Origin: Pseudoips prasinana
Lineage: Eukaryota > Arthropoda > Insecta > Lepidoptera > Nolidae
Length of the DNA stretch: 64,000 bases
Assembly: GCA_951640165.1 (NCBI GenBank)
Contig: OX621234.1
Coordinates: forward strand, 29,206,549 to 29,270,548
Direction: 5' to 3'
The notes under the pieces are model-generated. The model saw nothing but the letters and a program-made list of their open reading frames with translations. It was not told the origin of the DNA and ran no database searches. Of this stretch, positions 35,601-46,356 are shown piece by piece (position 1 is the stretch's first letter; the number at the start of each line of letters is the position of its first letter). A program made the position numbers and the translations under genes.

Positions 35601-35940
35601 CCACGGCGGCCAGTCTCAATGGAGACTAGGCATCTGCGCGGGACATATTATAGTGCTCAAGCGTGTGCGCAAACCAGGAGGACTTTCTAGTCCTTCACTC
35701 TCAAGATCCGATGGGACGACTAGCGTCATGGCCGGAAAGAGGTCAGGCACAGGAGCGACGGCTTTACGTGCTCTCTGAGGCACGGGGGCATAATACCGCC
35801 AACTCCCAGACTTTGGGCTGATATTAAGAATGTTGTATATTTTTACAGAAATATCCCAAAATCACTTTTGTCTTGACCCGAGATTTGAACCCAGGACCTC
35901 GTTATCTGCAGGTGAACACGCTACCGCTAGACCAACGAGG
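35601..35940 (-). mobile_element. SINE S1, reverse full-length copy
   Basis: The tRNA-like head is at the right (35880-35940: gatttgaacccaggacctcg is the reversed B-box region). The body runs leftward through ataataccgccaactcccag and aagaggtcaggcacaggagc to ggcggccagtctc. It lies in the large TMEM198-like intron. It is non-coding. Confidence 0.75.
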
Positions 35941-36100
35941 CAGTCAAACCTTACCTATGTGATAACTCAACCAAGATACCGATATAAATGTCACACGTCA
36001 ATTAGTCATCTGTCAGTTATCTTACTAACTATTTAATCTTGGCATAACTATGGCGCATTCCGCCTAGGAGGAAAACAAAAAAAGCAATCTTTTAGATTCA

Positions 36101-36262
36101 TTCCTCGTTGGGCTAACGATACCGTACAACCGCAGATAATGAGGTCTTGGGTTCAAGTCCCGGATTTGGCCAAACAAAGTGATAGAAAAATTTAAATTTT
36201 AAGAAAAATTCTGGAGTCTAGGTGTTGGGAGTGTAACACCCCCTTGCCTCGTAGAACACGTA
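36101..36262 (+). mobile_element. SINE S1, 3'-truncated copy
   Basis: The head gaggtcttgggttcaagtcc and the start of the body (ctggagtctaggtgttggga, ccttgcctcgtagaacacg) are present. The distal body is missing. Confidence 0.65.
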
Positions 36263-36325
36263 AAACCAGTACTACCGGTACTTTTACATACGCATGGCTA
36301 TATATCAAGCTATATATTCCAGTAT

Positions 36326-36381
36326 AAGCTGATCTCGCGTTGAATAGAATTTCCATACAATGAGAGGTCAGCTTATATTGG
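36326..36381. repeat. foldback repeat M2, copy 2
   Basis: tataagctgatctcgcg and caatgagaggtcagcttata form an imperfect palindrome. The same arms occur at 5875-5932. Confidence 0.5.
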
Positions 36382-36559
36382 AAAAGAATAGCTGTGTCAC
36401 AAAGTTTCAATGACATTTTAACTGAAATTAGCTCTTTGATTGCGCCTAAGATAGGTATCGTATTATGGAAACTACTTTAAACTTAGCTCTTTCAATTTGC
36501 GGGCTGACTCCTTTTAAACTGAACTTTTGTCTAAGGAACACAATGAAAACTACTTAAGG

Positions 36560-36639
36560 CTCAGCCTGGAAAAAGTAGAATCTCCGCGCGTACTATCCTT
36601 AGATAGTACGCGCGGAGATTCTACTTTTTCCAGGCTGAG
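36560..36639. repeat. perfect hairpin, 38-bp arms, 4-nt loop
   Basis: 36560-36597 (begins ctcagcctggaaaaagtaga, ends cgcgcgtactatc) is the exact reverse complement of 36602-36639. The loop is ctta. The stem is rich in CG dinucleotides at its apex. Another perfect hairpin starts at the next base. Confidence 0.95.
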
Positions 36640-36679
36640 AGAAATTATATCATTCCACTTATGGAATGATATAATTTCT
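36640..36679. repeat. perfect hairpin, 18-bp arms, same CTTA loop
   Basis: AGAAATTATATCATTCCA (36640-36657) pairs exactly with 36662-36679. Its loop is also ctta. It abuts the 38-bp hairpin with no gap, so 36560-36679 is two back-to-back fold-backs with unrelated stems and identical loops. Confidence 0.95.
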
Positions 36680-37012
36680 ACGGTTGTTATGATATACATA
36701 GCTATATAGCGCGCGGATTCGCAAATATACGAAACGATAGTTTTTGTAAAGTAAACAAAAAATATAGTAACACATAGTAGTCATTTGTTTGCTGTTAGGT
36801 GCAGCGTGTTGTTAACGCGCGGAATGGAACTCGGTTAATATTACAGCATATACGAGTATTCTCTTTTAATAAACCTGACGTGAGGAGATGCCATAGTGAT
36901 ACATAATAACGAATAACTCACGTAATAAATATCGCTAAAATATAACCAATCAAGTTCTATATAATACATTAAGGGTAAATTTTACGACACTATATCCTAA
37001 ATTAAAAAGTCA

Positions 37013-37072
37013 TCATCATATCAGCCAAAATATGCCCACTGTTGGGCATGATCTCCACAATTGCCCGTGACT
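37013..37072 (-). mobile_element. RTE 3' tail relic
   Basis: Reversed, it reads like the tail of the RTE family (gcccaacagtgggcatattt then tggctgatatgatgatga). Only the last 60 bases remain. Confidence 0.55.
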
Positions 37073-37445
37073 TTACATACAATCTGTTTAAAAAAATTAG
37101 GAATTGGTTCATGTTAACACGAATTAAATTTAAATCCACACGCGGACCTAGTCACCAGCGCAGCTAGCGCAACACCTATGGCATGGGTCTTTTTATGTAC
37201 ACAGAAAAATGAAAAGTAAGAAAGTAATACACAATTGCATAATAGTAAAAAGGCGCTGCTTATTTCTAATGATATCTTCCAACAGGCCCGCGATAGGAGA
37301 AATAGTACGAAAGAGGAATTTGACTGTTTTATATGCTGATATTGTGAAATAAAATCTCAACAATGCGGTTGGAGAACTCGACACTATCACACTTATACAT
37401 GTCATTTATAGTGAGAAAAATATGGTACTTACTTATGTGGAATTA

Positions 37446-38205
37446 AAATTGGTAAAAAAACTTTTTAAGTTAAACGGTTTTATGTTAAACATACATTGTA
37501 ATGTTTAAGATATGTACTAAAAGCTAAAAAATAATAAAATAGATACAGTCGTGGGCATTATAAACATATGCATAGACTAAAATAAAACCGTGGGGCACGT
37601 CAATTGTCTTCAATCGTTGAAAATGTTGGTTTTGTAGTGTCACGCGATAATAAGACAGTTGTTCAACCGACAACGAGGGACGAGTGGCAAGTAGGGCTAG
37701 AATGTGGAATCAAGCTAGCGAGCTCGACTATAAGCGTGATTTAGGGTTTCATAGTGTTGAGAGAGTGTTTACTTTAATCATAAGTTTTGTCGATTAAAGA
37801 CAAACTACGAGTAGTGAAGCGAGTCCTCGCCAGCCAGCAGTGTGAACGTTGAACGATAAACTATTTAAAACAACTCTTTTGTTTACATGGAATGTATAAC
37901 TATCGGACGAAATATATATATATATATATATAATATTGAAAAATGAGCAAGAAAATAGTAAGTAATTTTCTCACCGCGTCGGTGGGCCAACTGCCTAGCG
38001 ACGAATTAAACGATTTATCGCACATTTTAATCGATAATTGTAAACAATTGACGTGCCCCACGGTGTTATTTTAGTCTATGCATATGTTTATAATGCCCAC
38101 GACTGTATCTATTTTATTATTTTTTAGCTTTTAGTACATATTTTAAACATTACAATGTATGTTTAACATAAAACCGTTTAACTTAAAAAGTTTTTTTACC
38201 AATTT
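37446..38205 (+). mobile_element. 760-bp element with 162-bp terminal inverted repeats
   Basis: 37446-37607 and 38044-38205 are reverse complements of equal length with about two mismatches. The ends are AAATTGGT...ACCAATTT, flanked on both sides by TTA (37443-37445, 38206-38208), a possible 3-bp target duplication. The 436-bp interior has a (TA)n tract at 37911-37932 and a 43-codon frame that runs into the right repeat. The near-identity of the arms implies a recent origin. The superfamily is unassigned; a 3-bp TTA duplication would be compatible with PIF/Harbinger, but the long repeats are atypical. It lies 12 bp from the stop codon of the helicase relic. Confidence 0.7.
37943..38074 (+). 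CDS. 43-codon frame inside the long-TIR element
   Basis: ATG at 37943 follows a TATA-rich tract. The product begins MSKKIVSNFLTASVGQLPSD and continues ELNDLSHILIDNCKQLTCP, with its last codons in the right terminal repeat and a TAG at 38072-38074. The start is predicted to be helical and soluble-looking. It could be the surviving first exon or N-terminus of the parent element's transposase. No homology is recognised, and coding status is unproven. Confidence 0.25.
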   Translation: MSKKIVSNFLTASVGQLPSDELNDLSHILIDNCKQLTCPTVLF

Positions 38206-38219
38206 TTATTTTCTAGTTT

Positions 38220-39572
38220 TTAGTTTTTATTTCGCATTCTGCTTAATTCATTTAGGGCCTCATTATTGCAAGCTTTTTTGCCCGTTAGTTTATTGCAGTC
38301 CAACTCCTCTATACGTAGTCCCTGCAAAGATCTTACTCTACTAAGAGCCACGTAGGCTTGACCTTCTTCTAACAGTTTCGCACCTTAGTATACGACTGCG
38401 TGATCCACAGTGCTGCCCTGCATTTTATGTATTGTAGAAGCCCATGATAGTATTAAAGGCAACATTCTTCTTTCAGCCGTCCCGTTATTGTACTTAGCTG
38501 GAAACTGTATGGCTTTTGGGGGTATAAGATGTACGCCGTACCTTGCGAAAACAATTCGAACAGAAGGTACATCTGTTGCATACATCTGAGTTCGACGAAA
38601 TTGAGGCCAAACGATTTCGTTGATGTAGCCTATAGCGCCATTTACTAATCCCTTTGAAACGTCAATATTGGAACGTAGCATGACTTTTGCCCCCAGAAAT
38701 ATTTCCAGTTCCGCTGGTAAACCCCCAGTTTAGTTGATATCAGCTGGTATTATAGTAGCTATATCCACATTGTCCGCATTTCGTGTGGCGTGTACTAGCT
38801 GATCCTGAGCTTTTATTTTATAAATACGAGCACCTTTATTTCTAAACAAATTCAATACAGCAGAGTTGTGGTCGTTAACTTGTTGATTTTTGGGGTATAC
38901 CCTTAACGCCTTGTCTATTGCAAACTCATCACTTGTGTCTTGAAGAAGTCTTCCCATTAAAATACTAAAATGTTGGCTAGTTAGCTCACCGACTCTCAAA
39001 GCATTCAAAATATCAATAAAAGTCTGGTCACCTTGCTGACGCATATTTTTAGTTAATTCACACAGCGTAAATAAAGGCCAGAGATGTGTAGCTAGCTGGA
39101 GATGTTCTGGCTGTTTGAAAACAGGTGTTCCTGATCGTTTTATAGGAGGCAGTTGTAAAAGATCACCGAAAAGTAATACGTTTACTCCTCCAAAAAACTC
39201 ATTTTCACAGTTCTTTATTTGCCTTAATCGGGCGTCCATCATGCACAACATTTGGTAAGACACCATAGAAATCTCGTCGACAATCAGAAATTCTGTCTGA
39301 TGCCATTGTTGCCTCATTATTCGTAAATAATTTCCGGACAGTGGTGACATACCTGTTATACGACCGTCTTTCTGTACAGGCAATTTTAAAGTACTGTGTA
39401 TCGTAGCTCCATTTATTAATCGAGTTGCAACTCCTGTTAGAGAGCAGACTTTAACCGCATCCTTTGCGTAGCACCTATTAATTTGGTCTCGTAGTAACTT
39501 TAATAGAAAAGTCTTGCCCTCACCAGCTCCACCTGTAAAGAATATTTTTAAACGTTCTTCGGCACCTGACAT
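38220..39572 (-). pseudogene. PIF1-type helicase relic with two in-frame stops
   Basis: A single minus-strand frame of 451 codons including the stop carries the superfamily-1 PIF1 helicase motifs. They are Walker A GGAGEGKT (residues 14-21), LIVDEISMV (96-104), FGDLLQLPPI (135-144), TKNMRQQGD, HKMQGSTVDHAVVY and AYVALSRVR. TAA codons interrupt it at 38730-38732 (after PADIN) and 38385-38387 (after AVVY), and the native stop is at 38220-38222. No frameshift was seen, so decay is recent or the gene was kept in frame until late. The N-terminus is truncated: the start abuts the minisatellite, with a TGA four codons upstream. PIF1 helicases occur in Helitrons and other mobile elements. No Rep/HUH domain was found here, so the parent element is uncertain. 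Confidence 0.75.
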
Positions 39573-39576
39573 TTCT

Positions 39577-40283
39577 ACTTGTCAAGCCCTTTTATTTCAT
39601 ACCCATATTGATGGGATTGATAAAAAATAGGGTATCAGCCATTTGTTAGTGGCGGCCATCTTAAATTTCAATTTTGCATAGTAAATTGTATTCTACTTAT
39701 TGAGCCCTTTCATTTGATACCCATATTGATGGGATTAATAAAACCTAGGTTATCCGCCATTTTGTAGAAGCGGCCATCTTGGATTTCAATTTTGTATAGC
39801 ACATTGTATTCTACTTGTTGAGCCCTTTAATTTGATACCCGTATTGTTGAGATTGATAAAACTTAGGTTATCCGCCATTAAAACCTAGGTTATCTGCCAT
39901 TTTGTAGAGGCTGCCATCTTGGATTTCAATTTTGTATTGTACATTATATTCTACTTGTTGAGCCCTTCCATTTGATACCCATATTGTTGGGTTGATAAAA
40001 CCTAGGTTATCCGCCATTTTGTAGCGGCGGCCATCTTGGATTTCAATTTTGTATAGTACATTTTATTCTACTTGTTGAGCCCTTTCATTTGATACCCATA
40101 TTGTTGGGTTGATAAAACCTAGGTTATCTGCCATTTCGTAGCGGCGGCCATCTTGGATTTCAATTTTGTATAGTACATTTTATTCTACTTGTTGAGCCCT
40201 TTCATTTGATACCCATATTGATGGGATTAATAAAACCTAAGTTATCCGCCATTTTGTAGCGGCGGCCATATTGGATTTACAAT
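39577..40283 (+). repeat. minisatellite, six copies of about 118 bp
   Basis: Units start at 39577, 39695, 39813, 39953, 40070 and 40187 with cttgttgagccctttcattt, and contain taaaacctaggttatccgcc and ggcggccatcttggatttca. The third unit is 140 bp because about 22 bp (taaaacctaggttatccgcc) is internally duplicated. The sixth ends early. The first unit is the most diverged and lies directly against the helicase relic. Confidence 0.9.
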
Positions 40284-40499
40284 GAAACAGAACCCATCGA
40301 GGTCAATCAAAATTTACTTGATACAGCAACTGACAGGGACGATTAATCTCTGTGTCGTGGGGTACTTTACAAACATTAAATTCAGAGACAGAAAGCACAA
40401 CCAGTCTCAGTACAAACATTTCAGGGTCGCAATGGTGCGGGGGTCGAAGGTGTTAGCGACCTTAACCACAGAGCTACATGAAAAATGATAACGACTATA

Positions 40500-41815
40500 G
40501 TGATTTCAAAACTTCGAAAGGTGTCGCATTCCTATACACAGTTCATGATTCAACATCCTCTTAAAAGTTTATTTAAATTTATTGAAATTCGTGCATCATG
40601 TTTCCATTTTAAAGATGCGGGGACTTTTACTGTTAATAATTTAGCTAAATTTCTACTTTTAATGCTTATTGCGTTTTATAACATTGCATATATTTTGTCT
40701 AAGTCAACACGACATATCTTTACAATTCCGATCCTTTTGCTCTCAGTTAAATTAGATTGTTGATATGGAAACGAAATAATCTTAGCTCGATCGAACAAAA
40801 TTTGTGTGATTATAAGACAAACACATTAGACTCACTATTAGCTAAAATATGAATTCAGTTACTTAAGAACACATTTAAGTAGGTACTTAAAAATGTAACC
40901 GCTCTTTTTTTTCTAGAACTTGCATTATATCATCGACAAGACTAGACAAAAAGCTAGGATGTACTCTTTTTTTTAGTAACAACTTATGTTTTAATTTAGG
41001 CTGTAATAAATTGACGAAACTGACTGTACAGATGCTAGGTACATCTACCATACATTTCATTTTATAAAAATATCATAAAAATAACATCAAATGTCTTGTA
41101 AGATTTTGTACTTGGAAGTCCTTGAACGTGGGCGTCGACTGTCTCCATCCTGGTAATAATGAAGCTGCCGCCGCCCACTGTTACTCGATTGATAGTTATT
41201 GCTCAGCGGGCTTCTTTCCAACTTAATTTAAGTGTAACTTAACTACTTGGTCAGTTCTACAGATTAATGGAACTTTTGACCAATAATATGATCTCAACAT
41301 ATATGTATGTACAATTCATAGATTGGGGGATGGTTCGACGTCACCAAATATAAAATATTTGAATAAGACGAAAATATTTCTTAGAAATTGTTAGTTATTT
41401 CCGTAGCTACCTGTAACTGAATGAAGATAAACAAAACAACAGACAAATTTAGTCTTACAAATGTGGAACAAACCCCAACTACGAAATTAAAATTCACACG
41501 TAAATCAAGCAACTCATAACGTTTAAAAAATCAAACACGTACCTACCTTTTAAATAGTCATTTCAAATGAACTTCTCTTCTTGTCGAAAGTAACATCATC
41601 GATAATCTCGGATTCTAATAACCCTACACGTGAATTTACTACTGCAGTAAAATCGAAAAAAATTTAGAATACGTTGATTTTCCGAATACACATATTGTGC
41701 TATAATCAGGTTTTTGACGTACTGTAGAAAATTGCTTATATTCTATTAAATACCTTTATTTTTTCATAAAAAATGTGAATGTAGAAAAATAAATGTACGT
41801 TATTAACAATTTGAA
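40500..41815. other. no gene seen
   Basis: Intronic AT-rich sequence. A 92-codon + frame (40485-40763) has no motif. A patch at about 41125-41220 (gaagctgccgccgcccactg) is GC-richer but featureless to me. Confidence 0.45.
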
Positions 41816-41819
41816 AACT

Positions 41820-42000
41820 TACTTACTTATCGTATGGGCAGTGGTTACTTGTGTCAAAGTTGTTATGTTACGAAGACGCTCATAAATTGAACCACTTTGC
41901 CGCTTACCCATCTATGTACTGACCACGAGTCTAGTTGTTTAACCTCGCCAATCGCATACGGACCGGTGAGAGCATCTGGCTATGAGCGCCTTTGAATGCG
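41820..42000 (+). repeat. dispersed repeat B, copy 2
   Basis: Shares ttacttatcgtatgggcagt, tgaaccactttg, cccatctatgtactgacc and aacctcgccaatcgcatacg with the other B copies. It lies in the TMEM198-like intron. Confidence 0.65.
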
Positions 42001-42696
42001 AATTTATATTTTCACCTGTAATTAACGTTTAATTTAAAAAATATTTCCAGTCTCTGTTTTTAAAGGTATATAAGTTAGTCGTATAGTAGTAAGCTAAATG
42101 GCGAATGCTTTCAAAGCCAAAGCACAGATAGCAATAAAAAGCTAAAGAGCAAGTCATTATATTGGGATGCGTTCTCTCCGAAGAGAGTGAATACTTGAGA
42201 TTGCTGCAGCGCAGTCAACTCCATTTTTTATTCGAGACAATTGTCAAGTAGGAAATGACCCGGGAATTTCGCTTTATTTCATACTTCTCAATAGTCTCTA
42301 ATTAAAAATAAGGAGTATACTTTTGTACATCGTATAATTGTTTACAATTATATTTATGTTCCAAGTCTTTTTATTTCGTTACTATAGAATTAACATGAGC
42401 AGAGAGTTGTTGCACCGATGCACCGAATGAATAGCAGATCTTCTATACTTTGTTCGGAAATGTATTATTGAGTTTATTAATGTTTCTTTTTCATGGTAAC
42501 TGCTTTATAATGAGAATTTTGCCAACGTTTCGATTTATCTTATTAGTTTTATAACATTTTCGAAAACTTTTATAACGGTAAGTTAAGACGCGTGATACTC
42601 GTAGGATTCAGGCCCATTAATTGAGAAAGGTCATTAATCGATTTGTTTTGAGAAGTTTTCGCATTTTATTAAGATCGTCAGTATCTGTAATGATAA

Positions 42697-42760
42697 AAAA
42701 GCGCCCAAATACGAATCGGACTCGTGCACCGTGAATTCTCTAACTTTTTTGAAAGTCTTA
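42697..42760 (-). repeat. repeat A-like end fragment
   Basis: gcgcccaaatacgaatcgga then ctcgtgcaccg resembles the gcgagtcggactcgc end of repeat A, followed by unrelated sequence. It is either a diverged copy or a related family. Confidence 0.4.
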
Positions 42761-43122
42761 TGAGAACAATATAATGTTAAAAGGTTACGTTAATTTTTTT
42801 GTACTGAAACCGTTCAATATCTTCAAAAAATTATTTTGAAGAAAAGCTGAAACTAACTATTATTTAAAGAAAGATATTTGAACTTCGACTATCGAAAATT
42901 GTTCAAGGCATCTCACAGATATTGATTGCCATTCAATCCAGAACCTAACAGTTCAAAGTGGTGGCTATTATTTTCAAATTCTAAACATAAAATTATAGAT
43001 AGTCTACGTCAAGCAAGTAGTATATGTCTCACAAAGATCGATTTACTTAAGCTTCTTGAACACCTCAAAACCATTTTAACAAACTAGTTTGTTTCCAATA
43101 CCTATATATCTAATTGTTGCAG

Positions 43123-43214
43123 TGCTAACAATCTTTGGTACGTCGGTGTACGGCGGTGCGGTGATCGCTACGTCGCTTGACTACTTCTTCGAACGAATGA
43201 TGATGCTCAAATGG
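43123..43214 (+). CDS. TMEM198-like exon B (92 bp)
   Basis: The acceptor ttgttgcag ends at 43122 and the donor tgg|gtcagt is at 43215. It completes the split codon and encodes VLTIFGTSVYGGAVIATSLD, then YFFERMMMLKW: one glycine-rich helix followed by the family-typical ATxxDYF motif. It ends in phase 0. This stretch is among the most recognisable of the TMEM198 family and anchors the identification. Confidence 0.88.
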
Positions 43215-43842
43215 GTCAGTATGTTAATACATCACGTTTATTACTTACTGCATTATACGGTAACAGATTCATGCATGTTCACCATTTGTCCTGATGACTT
43301 TGTGGTGAGATATAAAGCCGCGTTTACTTCGCTATTATTAAGATAATGGTCGGCGAGAGATATGTTTAGTGTTTATTATTTAAATGTAATTTAAGTTCAA
43401 ATTAATGAGAATCCGATAGTGGGTCTATATTGTTATTAGAAAGCGGAAGTATATTGCACATAATTTACAAATATATTACATAGGTATAATAGACGGTCTT
43501 ATACTACCAGTGATCTCTTCCAGACAATCGTAAGTTGGACTATATGTTGTAGGGATTTTTGAGAAATGCTAGTGTATGGTGTAATACATGAAGGAGATCT
43601 ACTTAGGTATATTAAGATAAATGCAGCTTCGGACTGTTTTTGTATTATATCTGACATGTGTACTTAGCAAATAATGTTGAGTAAATTGAATACATTTTTC
43701 AGAAAAAAAAGCAATATATGTTTTTTTGTAAGTATCATTCGGTACTAGAATATTGAACTTTAATATCTCACTTTTATTTTTCCTTTTTTAAATAATGGAA
43801 CTTGTGATGTGTTGATTTAATAAGTATTTAGAAATATATAAG

Positions 43843-43900
43843 TTTGTTTATCAGTTGCCTGATCGCCAAAGTATAGGCTCGGCCTTATTTGAGACCAAGG
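43843..43900 (+). mobile_element. SINE S2 tail relic
   Basis: tatcagttgcctgatcgcca then aagtataggctcggccttat follows the S2 tail layout with many changes. Confidence 0.35.
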
Positions 43901-43968
43901 CCTCTACCGGCTAAGTCGCCGAACATCGACATTCTTAAGTGGCGTTCAAATAAATAAAGATTAAAAAT

Positions 43969-44071
43969 GACTTAATCAATCGTTAAAACGGCTTCAACGT
44001 TGACAATAGATTCTCGACCATTTATGACGTCCAATGTGCTCATGGAAGCAGATTTAACGATTGATTAAGTC
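43969..44071. repeat. foldback, 27-bp arms
   Basis: gacttaatcaatcgttaaaa pairs with the reversed right arm (tttaacgattgattaagtc) with about three mismatches. The spacer is about 48 bp. It borders an S1 SINE relic. Confidence 0.6.
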
Positions 44072-44074
44072 AGT

Positions 44075-44215
44075 AGAGACTAGCCATGTCAATGGGGTCT
44101 CCGTGTACATGTGACGCGGATGGAGAGAGGTCTCGCACTTATCGTGCCCTATGAGGCACTGAGCCGCAATACTGGCAAGTCTCGATACTCTCTCTGGGCA
44201 ATACTGAGTTATGTG
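44075..44215 (-). mobile_element. SINE S1 body relic
   Basis: agagaggtctcgcacttatc, gccctatgaggcactgagcc and gcaatactggcaagtctc match, with many changes, the body of the reverse S1 copy at 35601. The 75-codon frame across it (44111-44338) is therefore not a gene. Confidence 0.45.
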
Positions 44216-45387
44216 TTGCCAGAAAAATTTGGAGAGAACTTTATGGCCCCAACCAATTTGAACGAAGGGGCCTATTTACTGTGGATGTACAGAGTAGTAG
44301 GTACTAGACCACCACGGTCCTATAAACGAGTATTTTAATCCTTACTGCAATCAGAACAAATATTTGTGAATAATTATATTTTTCTAAACTATAACGGTGC
44401 ATGCACTCCACAGTATGTTTCTGTGTAACATAAAAATATTTACACGGAATTATAAAAACAGTTTTCAGAAGATAAGTTGCTAAACAGACGTGTTACTAAG
44501 AACAGTTTTTAGGATTCAAAGTAATTGAATTAATGAGTGTTAACGGTTTTAAATATTTGTGTAATGGTGTGTTTTCATTGAAGTTGAGATAAAATAAACG
44601 ATTATTAAATACGGATTACGGCACCCATACAACAAACGTGATTTTTTGCCGCTTTTATAGATAGCACTTAGTTTATTGGTATTATCTTTGTATATACAAA
44701 GAATATTAACAATTAAACTGTCCAAGTGCTGCCTAAAATTTAATGACATAACCTGTCGGCTAATTATGTAACCGGTGTGCGTATAAGTTCGAAGTTGTAC
44801 AAGTATGTAAAGTAAAAAAGTAAGTGTATAAAAATCTGAATAGTAAACAATAACTACTATAGTATATGTGACTGTATGACGACGTCTGTACTAAATGTTT
44901 CTTTTTACATTTCCTTTTTATTCCGCAATATAAATATAGGGATATTTCCATAGTCCATTATAATTACGTTAACCTTGTGTTTATTTATACCGTCACGTCA
45001 TCACCATTCTCATTTATATTAATGACATTGTACATCATTTATAAACGACAAATAAGAGAACCTTTCTTGAGAGTGTGTGCTCATAGAACGCCAATTTCAC
45101 TGCGTCTCAATTTACCAATATGGAACTTTAACGGTGTAGAATTGAAGCTCTAAAACATTATTCTGTTTTATTATGTGTTGTTTATAAAATATAACACAGT
45201 ATATTTACGTTTCGCATTGCGAATAATGCTACAAGTTTAAAATTTTATCGTATGTTAACTTCAGTTACTCTCCACTGTCCGGTGAAGCAGTAAAAGCTGA
45301 GAAACTAACTGAACGCGTCAAGTTAAAAAAAAAAGTTACTCTCCAGTTTCCTATCGAAGCTCGACAAGATTACACGACGTGTTAATA

Positions 45388-45604
45388 AATATCGCTCATA
45401 GCCACATCCTCCCACTGGTCCGTAAATGATCGACGAAGTTAAGCAGCTAGGCTCGCAGTAAGTCCATAGATGGCTGACCACCAAAGTGTTTTAGTTTCTG
45501 AGCATCTCCGTGCTTCGGTGGGCAGTTAAGCTGTCGGTCCCGGTTGTAGCCGTTAGGCAATGTCAGAAGGCTGGGCGGCCTGAACAACTCTGACACCAGG
45601 GTAA
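45388..45604 (-). repeat. dispersed repeat B, copy 3, beside a splice acceptor
   Basis: Reverse copy (gtccatagatggctgaccac, gagcatctccgtgcttcgg, gcggcctgaacaactctgac). Its end lies 21 nt before the acceptor of TMEM198-like exon C, so the repeat supplies or displaces sequence where the branch point and pyrimidine tract normally sit. Confidence 0.7.
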
Positions 45605-45625
45605 CTAATTATTTTCTGTGCACAG

Positions 45626-45770
45626 CTATGGGAGCGTGCGAAGCTGGAGCCCGCGGTAGCCCCCCCGTGCCGCTTGTCGTGGCTGACGCTGGCCGCGTGG
45701 CCCGCTGCCGCCATCGTTGGACTCACGGCCCAGTGCGCGCTCACTGCCACCGGCATTTACCATGAACAGA
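45626..45770 (+). CDS. TMEM198-like exon C (145 bp)
   Basis: The acceptor ctgtgcacag ends at 45625 and the donor aga|gtaagc is at 45771. It encodes LWERAKLEPAVAPPCRLSWL, then TLAAWPAAAIVGLTAQCALT and ATGIYHEQ. WERxK, PPCxxSW and the helix AAWPxxAIVG followed by the TAxGIYH turn are family hallmarks. It begins in phase 0 and ends one base into a codon. GC content is strikingly high. Confidence 0.9.
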
Positions 45771-45894
45771 GTAAGCATTATAACACTCTTCTGCCCAAAT
45801 TTCAGATTCCGCGGCAAAATACGGCATGTTAGTCAGTGCTAAACTGACATTGAATGGCCTGTTGTACTGGTGTTTAGTAACCCTGATATCTTAT

Positions 45895-46083
45895 CCAGGG
45901 ATCGTGGTTCGACCCCCACCCAGGACAAATCTTTGTTGTAGTTTTTGTGTGAAATTTATCTATATTATGTATAATTTGGAAATATATTAGTATGTTTATC
46001 AGCTGTCTGGTTGCCATCGTACACGCTCCGCCTGTTGGTCCGCTAGTTTGGGATGAGATGGCAGTGTGTTAATAACCCTAAAG
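45895..46083 (+). mobile_element. SINE S2 relic in intron
   Basis: A B-box-like tggttcgacccccacccagg and the tail ttgccatcgtacacgctccg then gtttgggatgagatggc are recognisable but diverged. Confidence 0.5.
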
Positions 46084-46356
46084 TATTTAATCATTTACTC
46101 AACTTAATCATTTTTCAGCCTCGTTTTTTCCCATTCATATTGAAGTAACTTCTTGCGGCTAGGTAGCAAATTATTGTTAGCAAACGGTCTGACCCGTTAG
46201 ATTTTATAAAATCTAAACTTATCAAAAGTTGTACAAATTCACTACCTATATGTAGTTTACATTTTTAATTCACGTACAAAAATCTAAATATGTTTAGCAC
46301 ATATACAGCCTAATGAAGCCATAGCCAGGGAAAACTCACGAGATTATGTGTATCAG

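Noticed and set aside
38220..40283. complete Helitron built around the PIF1 helicase
   Set aside because: No Rep/HUH domain, no TC start and no hairpin plus CTRR end could be placed around it.
44111..44338. 75-codon open frame as a gene
   Set aside because: Its first half overlaps a reverse SINE S1 relic.
45553..45817. minus-strand frames over exon C
   Set aside because: They are antisense shadows of a GC-rich coding exon with family-level conservation on the plus strand.
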